A stretch of 47,051 nt of DNA from assembly GCA_017519045.1 (NCBI GenBank), contig JAFWTC010000001.1, positions 1-47,051 on the forward strand, written 5' to 3'. The notes under the pieces were generated by a model that was not told where the DNA came from, did no database searches, and was given only the letters and a program-made list of their open reading frames with translations. The position numbers and the translations under genes were made by a program. This stretch comes from Candidatus Methanomethylophilaceae archaeon. Lineage in GTDB: Archaea; Thermoplasmatota; Thermoplasmata; Methanomassiliicoccales; Methanomethylophilaceae. Positions within the stretch are counted from its first letter, which is position 1. Every line of letters begins with the position of its first letter. Below are positions 34,013 to 41,591 of this stretch, one piece after another.

Positions 34013-34972
34013 TCAAAGACGGGACTCGACCTTTCTCCTGACTTCCGCGGCGATGTCCCCAGGAACGCAATCCATGGCGGAATCCAGGGAAAGCCCCATG
34101 CTGGACGTCAGTCTGATCACGGTGTCAGAGTAGGCGTCGATCATTTCCTTGCGGGCTTCAGCCTTTCCCTGCACGATTCCTTTTTCATACCCTACATTAC
34201 TCCAATGGGTCTTGAACTCCTCATTCAAACTGGAATACATATCCTCAAACCTCCTTTCGAGACCATAATCCTCCGTGTTCAACTTAAAGACTTCTTTGAA
34301 CATCCTGCGACGTTCGGTTCTATCAAGCCCAATCCAGAATAAGACGTCCATCGACCTCATCATCGGGGAATCGGCTTCAGACGGGTCGCCTATGCCTATG
34401 ACCCTTATCTCCTCCAAATCCAGTATTTCCGGAGAATCGCAGAAGCCTTCATCCGTCCTTTCCGAACAGACGTATCTGCGTATCCTGTTACGATCGGATG
34501 CGCGCGGATCGAACAATACCCAGGAGCTGTAGACCTTGCACAGGTCGCCATAGCCCCCATACCCGGGCAGAAGCCTCTCATCGTCAAGTATCTTCGAAGC
34601 GTAGGCCTAAGCCCTCGGAAGAAAGTCGTCTCCACGAAAGATCTGGCCCTCCACGTCCAGCTAGCACATGCTTCCATCCTTCAAGCGAATCCTGAAGAGC
34701 AGATCGGTGCTCATCCCCTTACCGCCGGGAGTGACGAGCTCGGTCCCCATGGAGACGATATCCCCCTCGTCCCACATTCTCCGGATCTCCTCCGGCTGCA
34801 CGTCCTTCAGATTCGGAACCAAGACCCCGATGACATGGGACAATATGCGGATGTCCGTCATGATGGCTTTAACGCACTGGTCAAACCTGGGCTCGAACCT
34901 ATCGGAATCCCCCTCCATGCGGCTTCCATGACGGATAGGATTAAAGAGGAAGGGCGTGCAGGCACGCTTCAA
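34013..34972 (-). CDS. PD-(D/E)XK nuclease/transposase-family protein with two in-frame TAGs
   Basis: A frame of 320 codons from 34972 to TGA at 34013, interrupted only by TAG at 34661-34663 (codon 104) and 34607-34609 (codon 122). It resembles the Rpn/PD-(D/E)XK transposase-associated nuclease family: an N-terminal helix (RFEPRFDQCVKAIMTDIRIL), K-G-M-S-T-D-L-L-F-R-I carrying the Asp, L-D-V-E-G-Q matching the usual D-x-E-x-Q nuclease strand, R-L-L-P-G-Y-G-G-Y-G-D-L with V-Y-S-S-W, and a charged C-terminal tail. The second motif lies exactly after the first TAG, so a product ending there would be inactive. ATG 34918 is an alternative start. Such genes are often mobile or decaying, but both interruptions being TAG fits read-through. 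Confidence 0.65.
34607..34609 (-). other. Second in-frame amber codon of the nuclease-family gene
   Basis: Lies in F-L-P-R-A-TAG-A-Y-A-S-K; a Leu codon TTG there would be one change away. The frame remains open to 34013. Confidence 0.7.
34661..34663 (-). other. First in-frame amber codon of the nuclease-family gene
   Basis: Lies in D-G-S-M-C-TAG-L-D-V-E-G-Q, immediately before the expected nuclease strand. Confidence 0.7.
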
Positions 34973-34983
34973 GAATAAGAGAA

Positions 34984-35001
34984 CCGCTCCCGGAGGAGCG
35001 G
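34984..35001 (-). terminator. Hairpin terminator after the thiolase gene
   Basis: Arms ccgctcc (34984-34990) and ggagcgg (34995-35001), 15 bases beyond the thiolase TGA, followed on the minus strand by TTCTCTTATTCTTG. Confidence 0.65.
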
Positions 35002-35015
35002 AAGTGATTTGGAGA

Positions 35016-36194
35016 TCAGCAGCGGCGGATTATGGTCGTCACCGCGTTGCCTCCTCCGAGGCAGAGGGTGGCGAGCCCGACGTCCTTCTTGCGGTTGATC
35101 AAAGCATAGAGCAGGGTGGTGAGCACGCGGGCTCCGGAGCATCCGATGGGGTGTCCGAGGGCGACCGCCCCTCCGTTGACGTTGAATATCTCGTCGGGGA
35201 CGTTCAGCTCCTTCTTGACGGCGCATGAAGCGGTCGCGAAGGCCTCGTTGTGCTCGAACAGGTCGATGTCGTCGATGGTCATCCCGGCCTTCTTCAGGAC
35301 GTGCCTGGTGGTCGGTATGGGGGCCTCCATGATGTACTCCGGCTTCACGCCCCTCTCGCCGTAGGCCTCGATGACAGCCAGAGGAGAATATCCGTGCTCG
35401 TCCGCCCATTTCCTGGAGGCGACGACGAGCGCGGAGGCCCCGTCGCTCAGCTGCGAGGAGTTGCCGGCGGTGACCATCCCGTCCTTCTTGAACACGGGCT
35501 TCAGCTTCCCAAGGGCCTCCATGGTGGTGTCGGCTCTTATTCCCTCGTCCGCGTCCAGGACAATGTCGCCCTTCTTCGAGGGAATGGTGACCGGAAGGAT
35601 CTCGTCCTTGAACCTCCCCTCCTTGGTGGCGGCCGCGGCCTTGAGGTGGGACTGCATGGAGAGCTCGTCCGCGTCCTCGCGGGTGACCCCGAACCTCTCG
35701 GCGACGATCTCGCCGGTGAATCCCATGTGCTGGTTGTTGAATATGTCCCAGAGGCCGTCATGAACCATGGCGTCGACCATGGTCTGGTCGTTCATCTTAT
35801 ACCCCCATCTGGCCCCGTTCAGGAGGTAGGGGGCGGCGGACATGTTCTCCATCCCTCCGACGGCGAGGACGTCGTACTGTCCCGCCTTGATGGCGTCGGA
35901 TGCGAGCATCAGCGCCTTCATCCCGGATCCGCAGACGGCGTTGACGGTGAAGGAACCGATCTCGACGGGAAGCCCGGCTCCCACGGCCGCCTGCCTAGCA
36001 GGGTTCTGCCCGAGGCCCGCGCTTATGACGTTCCCCATGATGCACTCCTCGACGTCAGAAGGCTGGATCCTGGCCCTGGAGACCGCCTCCTTGACTGCCA
36101 TCGCCCCGAGGTCGGTGGCTTTAATCCCCGCGAGAGTCTTTCCGTATTTCCCGATAGGCGTCCTTACGGCGCTCAAAATGACTGCTTCATCCAT
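35016..36194 (-). CDS. Thiolase (acetyl-CoA C-acetyltransferase type)
   Basis: 392 residues. The nucleophilic Cys is in VNAVCGSGMKAL, the active-site His in NEAFATASC and GHPIGCSGARV (with the second Cys), and CLGGGNAVT closes the family signature. The enzyme condenses two acetyl-CoA or performs the reverse thiolysis; in archaea the usual role is the first step of mevalonate synthesis, though the sequence is of the bacterial AtoB type and no HMG-CoA synthase or DUF35 gene is adjacent. ATG 36194 (M-D-E-A-V-I-L-S) after CCAGAGGA is chosen over 36218, which lies in the TATA-like TTATATATG. Confidence 0.93.
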   Translation of the reverse strand: MDEAVILSAVRTPIGKYGKTLAGIKATDLGAMAVKEAVSRARIQPSDVEECIMGNVISAGLGQNPARQAAVGAGLPVEIGSFTVNAVCGSGMKALMLASDAIKAGQYDVLAVGGMENMSAAPYLLNGARWGYKMNDQTMVDAMVHDGLWDIFNNQHMGFTGEIVAERFGVTREDADELSMQSHLKAAAATKEGRFKDEILPVTIPSKKGDIVLDADEGIRADTTMEALGKLKPVFKKDGMVTAGNSSQLSDGASALVVASRKWADEHGYSPLAVIEAYGERGVKPEYIMEAPIPTTRHVLKKAGMTIDDIDLFEHNEAFATASCAVKKELNVPDEIFNVNGGAVALGHPIGCSGARVLTTLLYALINRKKDVGLATLCLGGGNAVTTIIRRC

Positions 36195-36244
36195 AGAATG
36201 TTCCTCTGGATGAACCATATATAATCCCTATAAAACAATGTCGA

Positions 36245-37570
36245 TTATCGATTACGACCATTGACGAACTCCACGGGCTGGACCAGACCCATCCTCTTCA
36301 AAGGCTTGGAGAGATGCCTCCTGGCGGCGGTGGGAGGCTCGTACCATCCCGGGACCATCCAACGGATGGATTCTTCTGATACGGGACTGAAGGCGCGGGT
36401 ATGGCACCTCTTGCATCTGAACCCGGCTCCACGGCCGGCGGAGCCCATGGTCCTGGAGCATACGGGACAGACCGGGTTGGAGATCTTGCAGTACTCCTTC
36501 ACCGCATCCACGACATGGAGCTTCTCGATGTTGAGGGTCCTGGGATCCTCCCTGAGCTCCCCCATCACTTCCACCTTATCGCCGACGTCCAGCCAATCCA
36601 AGACGAGCCTGAACTCCTTGGAAGGTTCGTACGCCGCGCAATCCAGCTCTCCGAAGGGAGTGGAAATACGGACTATCACGTGCCCCCCGTGGATATGGAA
36701 CGGAGACTTGGACACCTTCCCGGGAATGAGGTAGGATTGATTCGGGATGAGTTCAGCCGGATGGCTGATGATGTGGTCGTCGGTGCCCTGATTGGTGAGG
36801 AAGACCATCCACCTCTCAATGGGCTCCGTATCTATCTCTGCTGACGCTCTGATCAGATCGGATTCGGAATCCCCCCTGAGCCCGTACATGACCGGGCAGG
36901 GGGTTGCGGGAACCATCGCGACCTTCCCCTCCCTGTCCTCCCAGCTGTTGAAAGTGGAAGGATATCCGTGCTCCACGTCGCGTATCGTCAGCGGATCGAA
37001 CACCCTCTCGGTGCCCCAGCGGGACTCCGGACGGTAGGAGAGAAGCTCGAAGGTGCTGTCGCGAGGCCTCCATGCCATGCCGCAGACGCAGCCGATGAGC
37101 CCCCTTCCGCATCCGATCTCGAAGGTGGTCCCTCCGATCCTCTCGATTTCAGGATCCACGTCGGAACGGGACAGGATCGTCCTCACCCCCCTCCAATAGT
37201 AGGCCTGGGACGGCTTCGTCCTGGAAATCAACAACCCCGGATCGGAATCGTCCTCGTGATGCTCCTGGATGTGGGGGATTATCCTGCGCCTCATCTCCTC
37301 CGCGTCAGGCTCGAAGGAGGTGCAGGAATCGTAGCAGTACACGTAGCGGCCGCCGATCATCCCGATGAGCCTCTTCGGACCTATCCCCTTCCCGAACCTC
37401 ATCACCAGGGACCCGTTCCCCCTGGTCTTCCACGGAACCGCGGGATTCAGGCGGACCAAACGGGGATTCCCTATGAGGTCCAGATCGGAGAACTCGCGGA
37501 TGATCTCCGTGGCGAGGAACGTGGTGCAGTTGCCCTTCATCGAATCCGTGTCATCGACGGCGACGAACAT
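36245..37570 (-). CDS. tiaS: tRNA(Ile2) 2-agmatinylcytidine synthetase
   Basis: Enzyme that modifies C34 of the CAU-anticodon isoleucine tRNA with agmatine so that it reads AUA. 441 residues: the N-terminal DDTDS motif (VAVDDTDSMKGNCTTF) that binds ATP, the middle domain with FEIGCGRGLIGCVCGMAW, an OB-fold (VSKSPFHIHGGHVIVRIS to KVEVMGELREDP), and a C-terminal zinc ribbon CPVCSRTMGSAGRGAGFRCK. Length and domain order fit the archaeal family. Starts ATG 37570, ends TAA. Confidence 0.95.
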   Translation of the reverse strand: MFVAVDDTDSMKGNCTTFLATEIIREFSDLDLIGNPRLVRLNPAVPWKTRGNGSLVMRFGKGIGPKRLIGMIGGRYVYCYDSCTSFEPDAEEMRRRIIPHIQEHHEDDSDPGLLISRTKPSQAYYWRGVRTILSRSDVDPEIERIGGTTFEIGCGRGLIGCVCGMAWRPRDSTFELLSYRPESRWGTERVFDPLTIRDVEHGYPSTFNSWEDREGKVAMVPATPCPVMYGLRGDSESDLIRASAEIDTEPIERWMVFLTNQGTDDHIISHPAELIPNQSYLIPGKVSKSPFHIHGGHVIVRISTPFGELDCAAYEPSKEFRLVLDWLDVGDKVEVMGELREDPRTLNIEKLHVVDAVKEYCKISNPVCPVCSRTMGSAGRGAGFRCKRCHTRAFSPVSEESIRWMVPGWYEPPTAARRHLSKPLKRMGLVQPVEFVNGRNR

Positions 37571-37595
37571 CGACGCCGAATCAAGGAATCCCGAC

Positions 37596-37889
37596 TTATA
37601 ACCTGCGAGCGTCCAGGCATTCCGCGCTTCCGACGAAGAATATGCTGCCGTCGTCGGAGAAGGAGCCGGAAACGCCGTAATACCCCAGCTCGGATACCTC
37701 TTCTCTGAAAAAGCACTTGAAGCTCTCCCCTTCGGAGGAGTCGAAGTAGAAGACGTATCCGGAGGAGCTAGCCCTTATGTCATGGACAATTCCAGTGTAA
37801 TCGTAATCGTCGAAGGGATTCCCCCCAAAGGCCGCAAATATCAGAATGACGGCCAAGACTGACGCTGAAAGGACCAGATATTTGTTCAT
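37596..37889 (-). CDS. Small membrane-anchored or exported protein, possible OB-fold
   Basis: 97 residues. An N-terminal hydrophobic segment (YLVLSASVLAVILIFAAFGG) suggests a signal anchor. The rest is a short beta-rich domain (YTGIVHDIRASSSGYVFYFD, ELGYYGVSGSFSDDGSIFFV) similar in rhythm to OB-fold proteins. Family not named. Ends with TAA 25 bases before tiaS starts, so the two may be co-transcribed. Confidence 0.7.
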   Translation of the reverse strand: MNKYLVLSASVLAVILIFAAFGGNPFDDYDYTGIVHDIRASSSGYVFYFDSSEGESFKCFFREEVSELGYYGVSGSFSDDGSIFFVGSAECLDARRL

Positions 37890-37945
37890 CGCCCAGTCTT
37901 CGGCCTAAATATTGAAAAAGATTGGGCGTGCGGTAGGAGGACATA

Positions 37946-37975
37946 GCCCCCCACCCCTCCATTTCCACTGGAACC
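37946..37975 (-). promoter_or_regulatory. Origin recognition box (ORB), left inverted copy
   Basis: On the minus strand this reads ggttccagtggaaatggagg followed by ggtggggggc. It is identical over 30 bases to the plus-strand site 39745-39774. TTCCAGTGGAAA followed by a G-run is the archaeal ORB pattern bound by Orc1/Cdc6; ggggata lies upstream of both copies. Confidence 0.85.
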
Positions 37976-37998
37976 GTTGAAAAGGGGTATCCCCCGTT

Positions 37999-38085
37999 TC
38001 AAGCGATCGAGTTTATCAGGCAGAGAACGCCGATGAAAGCGGCAATGCCGAGAATGCAAGCGCCGATAACGAGCCATCCTTTCAT
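37999..38085 (-). CDS. Possible 28-residue membrane peptide with a strong ribosome-binding site
   Basis: ATG 38085 follows GAGGAGGGTGCAAATA, a strong archaeal ribosome-binding site. The product is a single hydrophobic helix (WLVIGACILGIAAFIGVLCL) and ends in TGA. It lies in the origin region, divergent from orc1/cdc6. Confidence 0.6.
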   Translation of the reverse strand: MKGWLVIGACILGIAAFIGVLCLINSIA

Positions 38086-38105
38086 TATTTGCACCCTCCT
38101 CAAGT

Positions 38106-38317
38106 GCGATTGGAAATAGAGAGACCTGATATTTAACTCAACTGAGAAGAAAAAAACAAGAAGAAAGGAAAACCCGAATATTTCCGCTGGAAACCCTAAA
38201 AGAAAGGATCGTTCTGAGAAGAATAGGGACATCAGAGACAGGGATAAGAAACGATTATAAGCAAGTCACAAATACACTGGAAATGGAACTTCACCACGGT
38301 TCTTCCATTGGAATGGG
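38106..38317. promoter_or_regulatory. AT-rich region with ORB-like sites upstream of orc1/cdc6
   Basis: Besides a half-site at 38106-38119 (gcgattggaaatag), it has tttccgctggaaa at 38181-38193, tacactggaaatgga at 38273-38287 and cttccattggaatggg at 38302-38317. The DNA between is AT-rich (long A runs near 38150). Together with the perfect ORBs this is a candidate duplex-unwinding part of the origin and the orc1/cdc6 promoter. Confidence 0.65.
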
Positions 38318-38323
38318 AATAAA

Positions 38324-39559
38324 ATGACGGAATCCAACATCTTCACGCAATACATGCAGAAGAGAAATGTGATAGTGAAGGACAAGAAAATACTTCAGTC
38401 GTCCTATATTCCTGAGAATCTTCCTCATAGGATGGACAAAATAAATGAAGTGGTGGAAATCGTGGCTCCTTCCTTGAACAAGGACAAGCCATCCAACATC
38501 CTCATCATCGGGAAGACCGGAACCGGGAAGACCGCAGTGATGAACTACATCGGAAAGGAGCTGAGGAAGGCGGATCCGAACCAGGACAACTGCGCTTTCA
38601 TCTACGTGAATTGCGAAGTGGTGGACACTCCTTACGGAATACTCTACAATATGTCCAACCAGATCATCGAGGAGCCGAACATGAAGATCCCGTTCACGGG
38701 ATGGAGCCTCGACAGGATCTTCTCCGAGCTGACAAAGTACATCGACGCTCACGACAAGATCTACATCATAGTTTTAGACGAAATAGACAGGTCGTTCCAG
38801 AAAAACGGGGACGACATTTTCTACTTCCTGACCACGATTAACGAGGTCCTGAAATATTCTAAGGTCTCCATTATCGGGATAACCAACAATGCGAAGTTCA
38901 CCGAATTCCTAAGCCCGAAGATCAAGAGCCGCCTCGGAGAGGAGAAGATCATCTTCCCTCCCTACAACGTCGTCCAGCTTCAGGACATTCTCTATGAAAG
39001 AGCGAAGTTCGCCTTCGACGAAGGCGTCCTGGAACCCGATGTCGTTCCTTATTGCGCTGCCTTATCGGCTCAGGAGATGGGTGATGCGAGGAAAGCATTG
39101 GATCTTCTCAGGATCTCGGCAGACATCGCAGAGAGAAACGGCGACAAGAAGGTCACTTCCGCCCATGTCCGTTATGCGAAGAACAAGATCGAGCTGGATG
39201 CCGTCTCAGAAATAATCAAGACTCTTACGATCCAATCAAAAACCGTTCTTCTGAGCGTCATTCTCAATAAAGAGGATGACAACGAGCCAATGACCACCGG
39301 CGACGTCTTTACGAAATACAAGTACATCTGCGATATAATAGGCCAATCCGCGCTCACTCAGAGAAGGGTCGCAGGCCTCATATCCGAATTGGATATGCTC
39401 GGAATCGTCCATGCCAGGGTCAAGTCCTTCGGACGCGCCGGTCGTACTAAGGAGATAGAGCTCAGCACTCCCAAGGAGATCGTCAACATGATCAAGGGGG
39501 ACGACGCCTTCATAGACTTCTTCGCGTACAAGCCTCCTACACAGACCACCATCTGTTGA
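38324..39559 (+). CDS. cdc6: Orc1/Cdc6 replication initiator
   Basis: Origin-binding AAA+ ATPase that recognises ORB sites and loads MCM. 411 residues: Walker A GKTGTGKT at 63-70, Walker B IIVLDEID at 148-155, sensor 1 in IIGITNNAKF, the sensor 2 region near GDARKALDLLR, and a C-terminal winged helix (about 310-400). ATG 38324 follows ggaatgggaataaa. The stop TGA is followed directly by an ORB-like site. Perfect inverted ORBs lie on both sides. Confidence 0.95.
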   Translation: MTESNIFTQYMQKRNVIVKDKKILQSSYIPENLPHRMDKINEVVEIVAPSLNKDKPSNILIIGKTGTGKTAVMNYIGKELRKADPNQDNCAFIYVNCEVVDTPYGILYNMSNQIIEEPNMKIPFTGWSLDRIFSELTKYIDAHDKIYIIVLDEIDRSFQKNGDDIFYFLTTINEVLKYSKVSIIGITNNAKFTEFLSPKIKSRLGEEKIIFPPYNVVQLQDILYERAKFAFDEGVLEPDVVPYCAALSAQEMGDARKALDLLRISADIAERNGDKKVTSAHVRYAKNKIELDAVSEIIKTLTIQSKTVLLSVILNKEDDNEPMTTGDVFTKYKYICDIIGQSALTQRRVAGLISELDMLGIVHARVKSFGRAGRTKEIELSTPKEIVNMIKGDDAFIDFFAYKPPTQTTIC

Positions 39560-39579
39560 GGTTCCAGTGGAAGGATTCG
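39560..39579 (+). promoter_or_regulatory. ORB-like site just after orc1/cdc6
   Basis: ggttccagtggaaggattcg has the palindromic ORB core TTCCAGTGGAA but lacks the G-run. An AT-rich stretch (about 39575-39670) follows. Confidence 0.6.
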
Positions 39580-39744
39580 AAAATTCTGAATTTCCGAATT
39601 CTTTCTCTTCCAATTTTCATTTAGCAATCTTAAAACCAATTCGAAAAGGTAATATCTAGTCGTTTTCAAAGATTTCAACGGCTTCGCAGCCCTCTTGAAA
39701 ACCATGTCACCCTTTCTTTCGGAAGGGGGATATCCTTCGAGAGT

Positions 39745-39774
39745 GGTTCCAGTGGAAATGGAGGGGTGGGGGGC
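39745..39774 (+). promoter_or_regulatory. Origin recognition box (ORB), right inverted copy
   Basis: Perfect 30-base inverted partner of 37946-37975, pointing toward the orc1/cdc6 gene from the other side. It has the core ttccagtggaaa and a G-rich tail. Confidence 0.85.
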
Positions 39775-39783
39775 TCCCACGCC

Positions 39784-40608
39784 TCATTTCCGCTTTTCTA
39801 ATTCGGAATACCTCCACTGCAGCGCCAGGTCGATGAGCATCACCGCGGTAATGATCAGTATGATGGCCATCGCCAAGGAAGGCAGGCTGTTGGGGACGTA
39901 TTTCAAGTTGGAGCTGCTGTTCCCGGTGAGGATCTTCACCGCTCCGATCCAAGGGAGCTCCGCGAAGGGGACGGATTTGATATCCTCCATACCTATAGGA
40001 TGGTTGATTATCCCGGAGGCCTGGTCGAAGCTGTTGTTCGTCACGGGGTTGTCCCCCATCGTCAGGAATCCAGACTCCTTGGTGAGGCTGGTCAGGGATA
40101 TGCTGACGTTCTTCCCCGAACGGGTGACGTCACGGAATACCAGGGTCCCCTCGAGGTTATCCGCGTCCTTCTTCTCCGCCGATCCGTCGATGGACGTGAC
40201 TTTGCAGTACCAGTCACCCTCGTATCCCTTCAGCTCTTCGGATTTCCACTTCTTCTCTCCGGAATCCCATTCGAGCCATACTATCGCTCTGTGTATCACG
40301 GGATTGGCCGACGAATTCCTTTCATAGATGATCACGGACCCGTAGTCTCCGAACGTGGAGTATCCGGTCTGCGTTCCTTTGACGTAGCTTTGTATGGTCG
40401 TCTTGTCCTTCGACTTGACGACGACTATGTCCCCCGTGTCGATGCAGCCTATCTCGGACCTCTCGTTGTCGTGCTGCATGCTCTGGGACATGACCACGCT
40501 GAAGGGCACGTTCATCCCGCTGTAAGCTATGAGGGCGACGTATCCTCCTGCGATGACCGCTATCGCCACCCCGGCGATGATGAGCATCTTCTTGTTGTCG
40601 GGATTCAC
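39784..40608 (-). CDS. Archaeal signal peptidase I (S26B)
   Basis: Membrane protease that removes signal peptides from exported proteins. 274 residues with an N-terminal membrane segment (MLIIAGVAIAVIAGGYVAL) and a C-terminal one (LAMAIILIITAVMLIDLAL). Catalytic residues fit the archaeal Ser-His-Asp type: VVMSQSM (Ser), NPVIHRAIVW (His in place of the bacterial Lys) and FLTMGDNPVTN (Asp). Divergent from the dCMP deaminase gene; the two secreted repeat proteins here would be natural substrates. Confidence 0.9.
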   Translation of the reverse strand: MNPDNKKMLIIAGVAIAVIAGGYVALIAYSGMNVPFSVVMSQSMQHDNERSEIGCIDTGDIVVVKSKDKTTIQSYVKGTQTGYSTFGDYGSVIIYERNSSANPVIHRAIVWLEWDSGEKKWKSEELKGYEGDWYCKVTSIDGSAEKKDADNLEGTLVFRDVTRSGKNVSISLTSLTKESGFLTMGDNPVTNNSFDQASGIINHPIGMEDIKSVPFAELPWIGAVKILTGNSSSNLKYVPNSLPSLAMAIILIITAVMLIDLALQWRYSELEKRK

Positions 40609-40694
40609 GTCGTGGCTAACGGGATGCCTCTATTTACATATATTTCGCATTCAGTTTAGAAACTGCCTATATACTCTATCGGCGATGATGCGTC

Positions 40695-41150
40695 ATGAAC
40701 AGACCGAGCAACGACGAATACTTCATGGAGATGGCCATGCTGGTGTCCACCAGGTCGACCTGCATAAGGAGGAAGGTCGGGGCAGTCATAGTCAAGGACA
40801 AAAGGGTCCTGTCCACCGGTTACAACGGCTCTCCCAAGGGCACCCGCCACTGCGAGGATCTGGGATGCATCAGGGAGCAGCTCCACGTCCCCTCCGGGAC
40901 CAGGCACGAGCTCTGCAGAGGCGTCCATGCCGAGCAGAACGCGGTGGTCCAGGCGGCTTATTTCGGCGTGAGCGTCGACGGCGCCTCCATCTACACCACC
41001 ACCTTCCCCTGCTCCATGTGCTCCAAGATCCTGATCAACGCCGGAATCAAGGAGATCATCTACAACGACGGGTATCCGGACGAGCTCTCGAGAAGCCTTC
41101 TAGACGAGACGAACATAATAGTCAGGGAGTATCGCCTCAAGGACCAGTAA
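40695..41150 (+). CDS. dCMP deaminase (ComEB family)
   Basis: Converts dCMP to dUMP for dTTP synthesis. 151 residues with the zinc/deaminase motif [11 protein letters not shown] (His and catalytic Glu) and [13 protein letters not shown] (two zinc Cys), plus [11 protein letters not shown] at the N-terminus. ATG 40695; a TATA-like gcctatatac lies at about 40667-40676. The stop is TAA. A fragment of this gene recurs in the mosaic pseudogene at 22900-22993. Confidence 0.93.
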   Translation: MNRPSNDEYFMEMAMLVSTRSTCIRRKVGAVIVKDKRVLSTGYNGSPKGTRHCEDLGCIREQLHVPSGTRHELCRGVHAEQNAVVQAAYFGVSVDGASIYTTTFPCSMCSKILINAGIKEIIYNDGYPDELSRSLLDETNIIVREYRLKDQ

Positions 41151-41170
41151 CCATGGATTCCTGATACAAC

Positions 41171-41181
41171 CATTATAAACC
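41171..41181 (+). promoter_or_regulatory. TATA-box promoter of the ATP synthase operon
   Basis: cattataaacc, followed by a T-rich stretch and a second AT-rich patch, about 80 bases before the first gene. Confidence 0.6.
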
Positions 41182-41258
41182 TTTTTCTAATTGTTTATTA
41201 GCACTAACAGTTAAGTACACCTCTCCGTTTACCTTGCTTAGGGTCGGGGAGTGTTGAT

Positions 41259-41591
41259 ATGAGCCGAACTGACATACTTTCGGGAATTAAGGATGCGGAG
41301 AAGGAAGCTGACGCTATCATTCAGAAAGCGGAAGCCGACATGAAATCCGTCATCGCTGATGCTCGCAGAGACTCTGTGAAGAAGATTCAAGACGCTGAGG
41401 CTCAGTACCGCAGCTCCTTCGAATCCGCTATAACCGAAGCCAAGGTCAAACTCAACGCCGAGCGCGCGGATCTGCTGAAAGGCGGCAACTCCGAGGCGGC
41501 GGCGATCGAGCAGAAGTCCATGGTGAAGATAAAGGAAGTCAAAGATTTTCTCAATAAAGAATTCGAGAGGACCTTAAATGTCACTTCCTGA
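41259..41591 (+). CDS. ahaH: A-type ATP synthase subunit H
   Basis: 110 residues, almost entirely a charged coiled coil (KDAEKEADAIIQKAEADMK), the layout of archaeal subunit H, which pairs with subunit E to form the peripheral stalk. First gene of the operon H-I-K-E-C-F-A. gggagtgttgat precedes the ATG. Its TGA overlaps the start of subunit I by 14 bases. Confidence 0.88.
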   Translation: MSRTDILSGIKDAEKEADAIIQKAEADMKSVIADARRDSVKKIQDAEAQYRSSFESAITEAKVKLNAERADLLKGGNSEAAAIEQKSMVKIKEVKDFLNKEFERTLNVTS

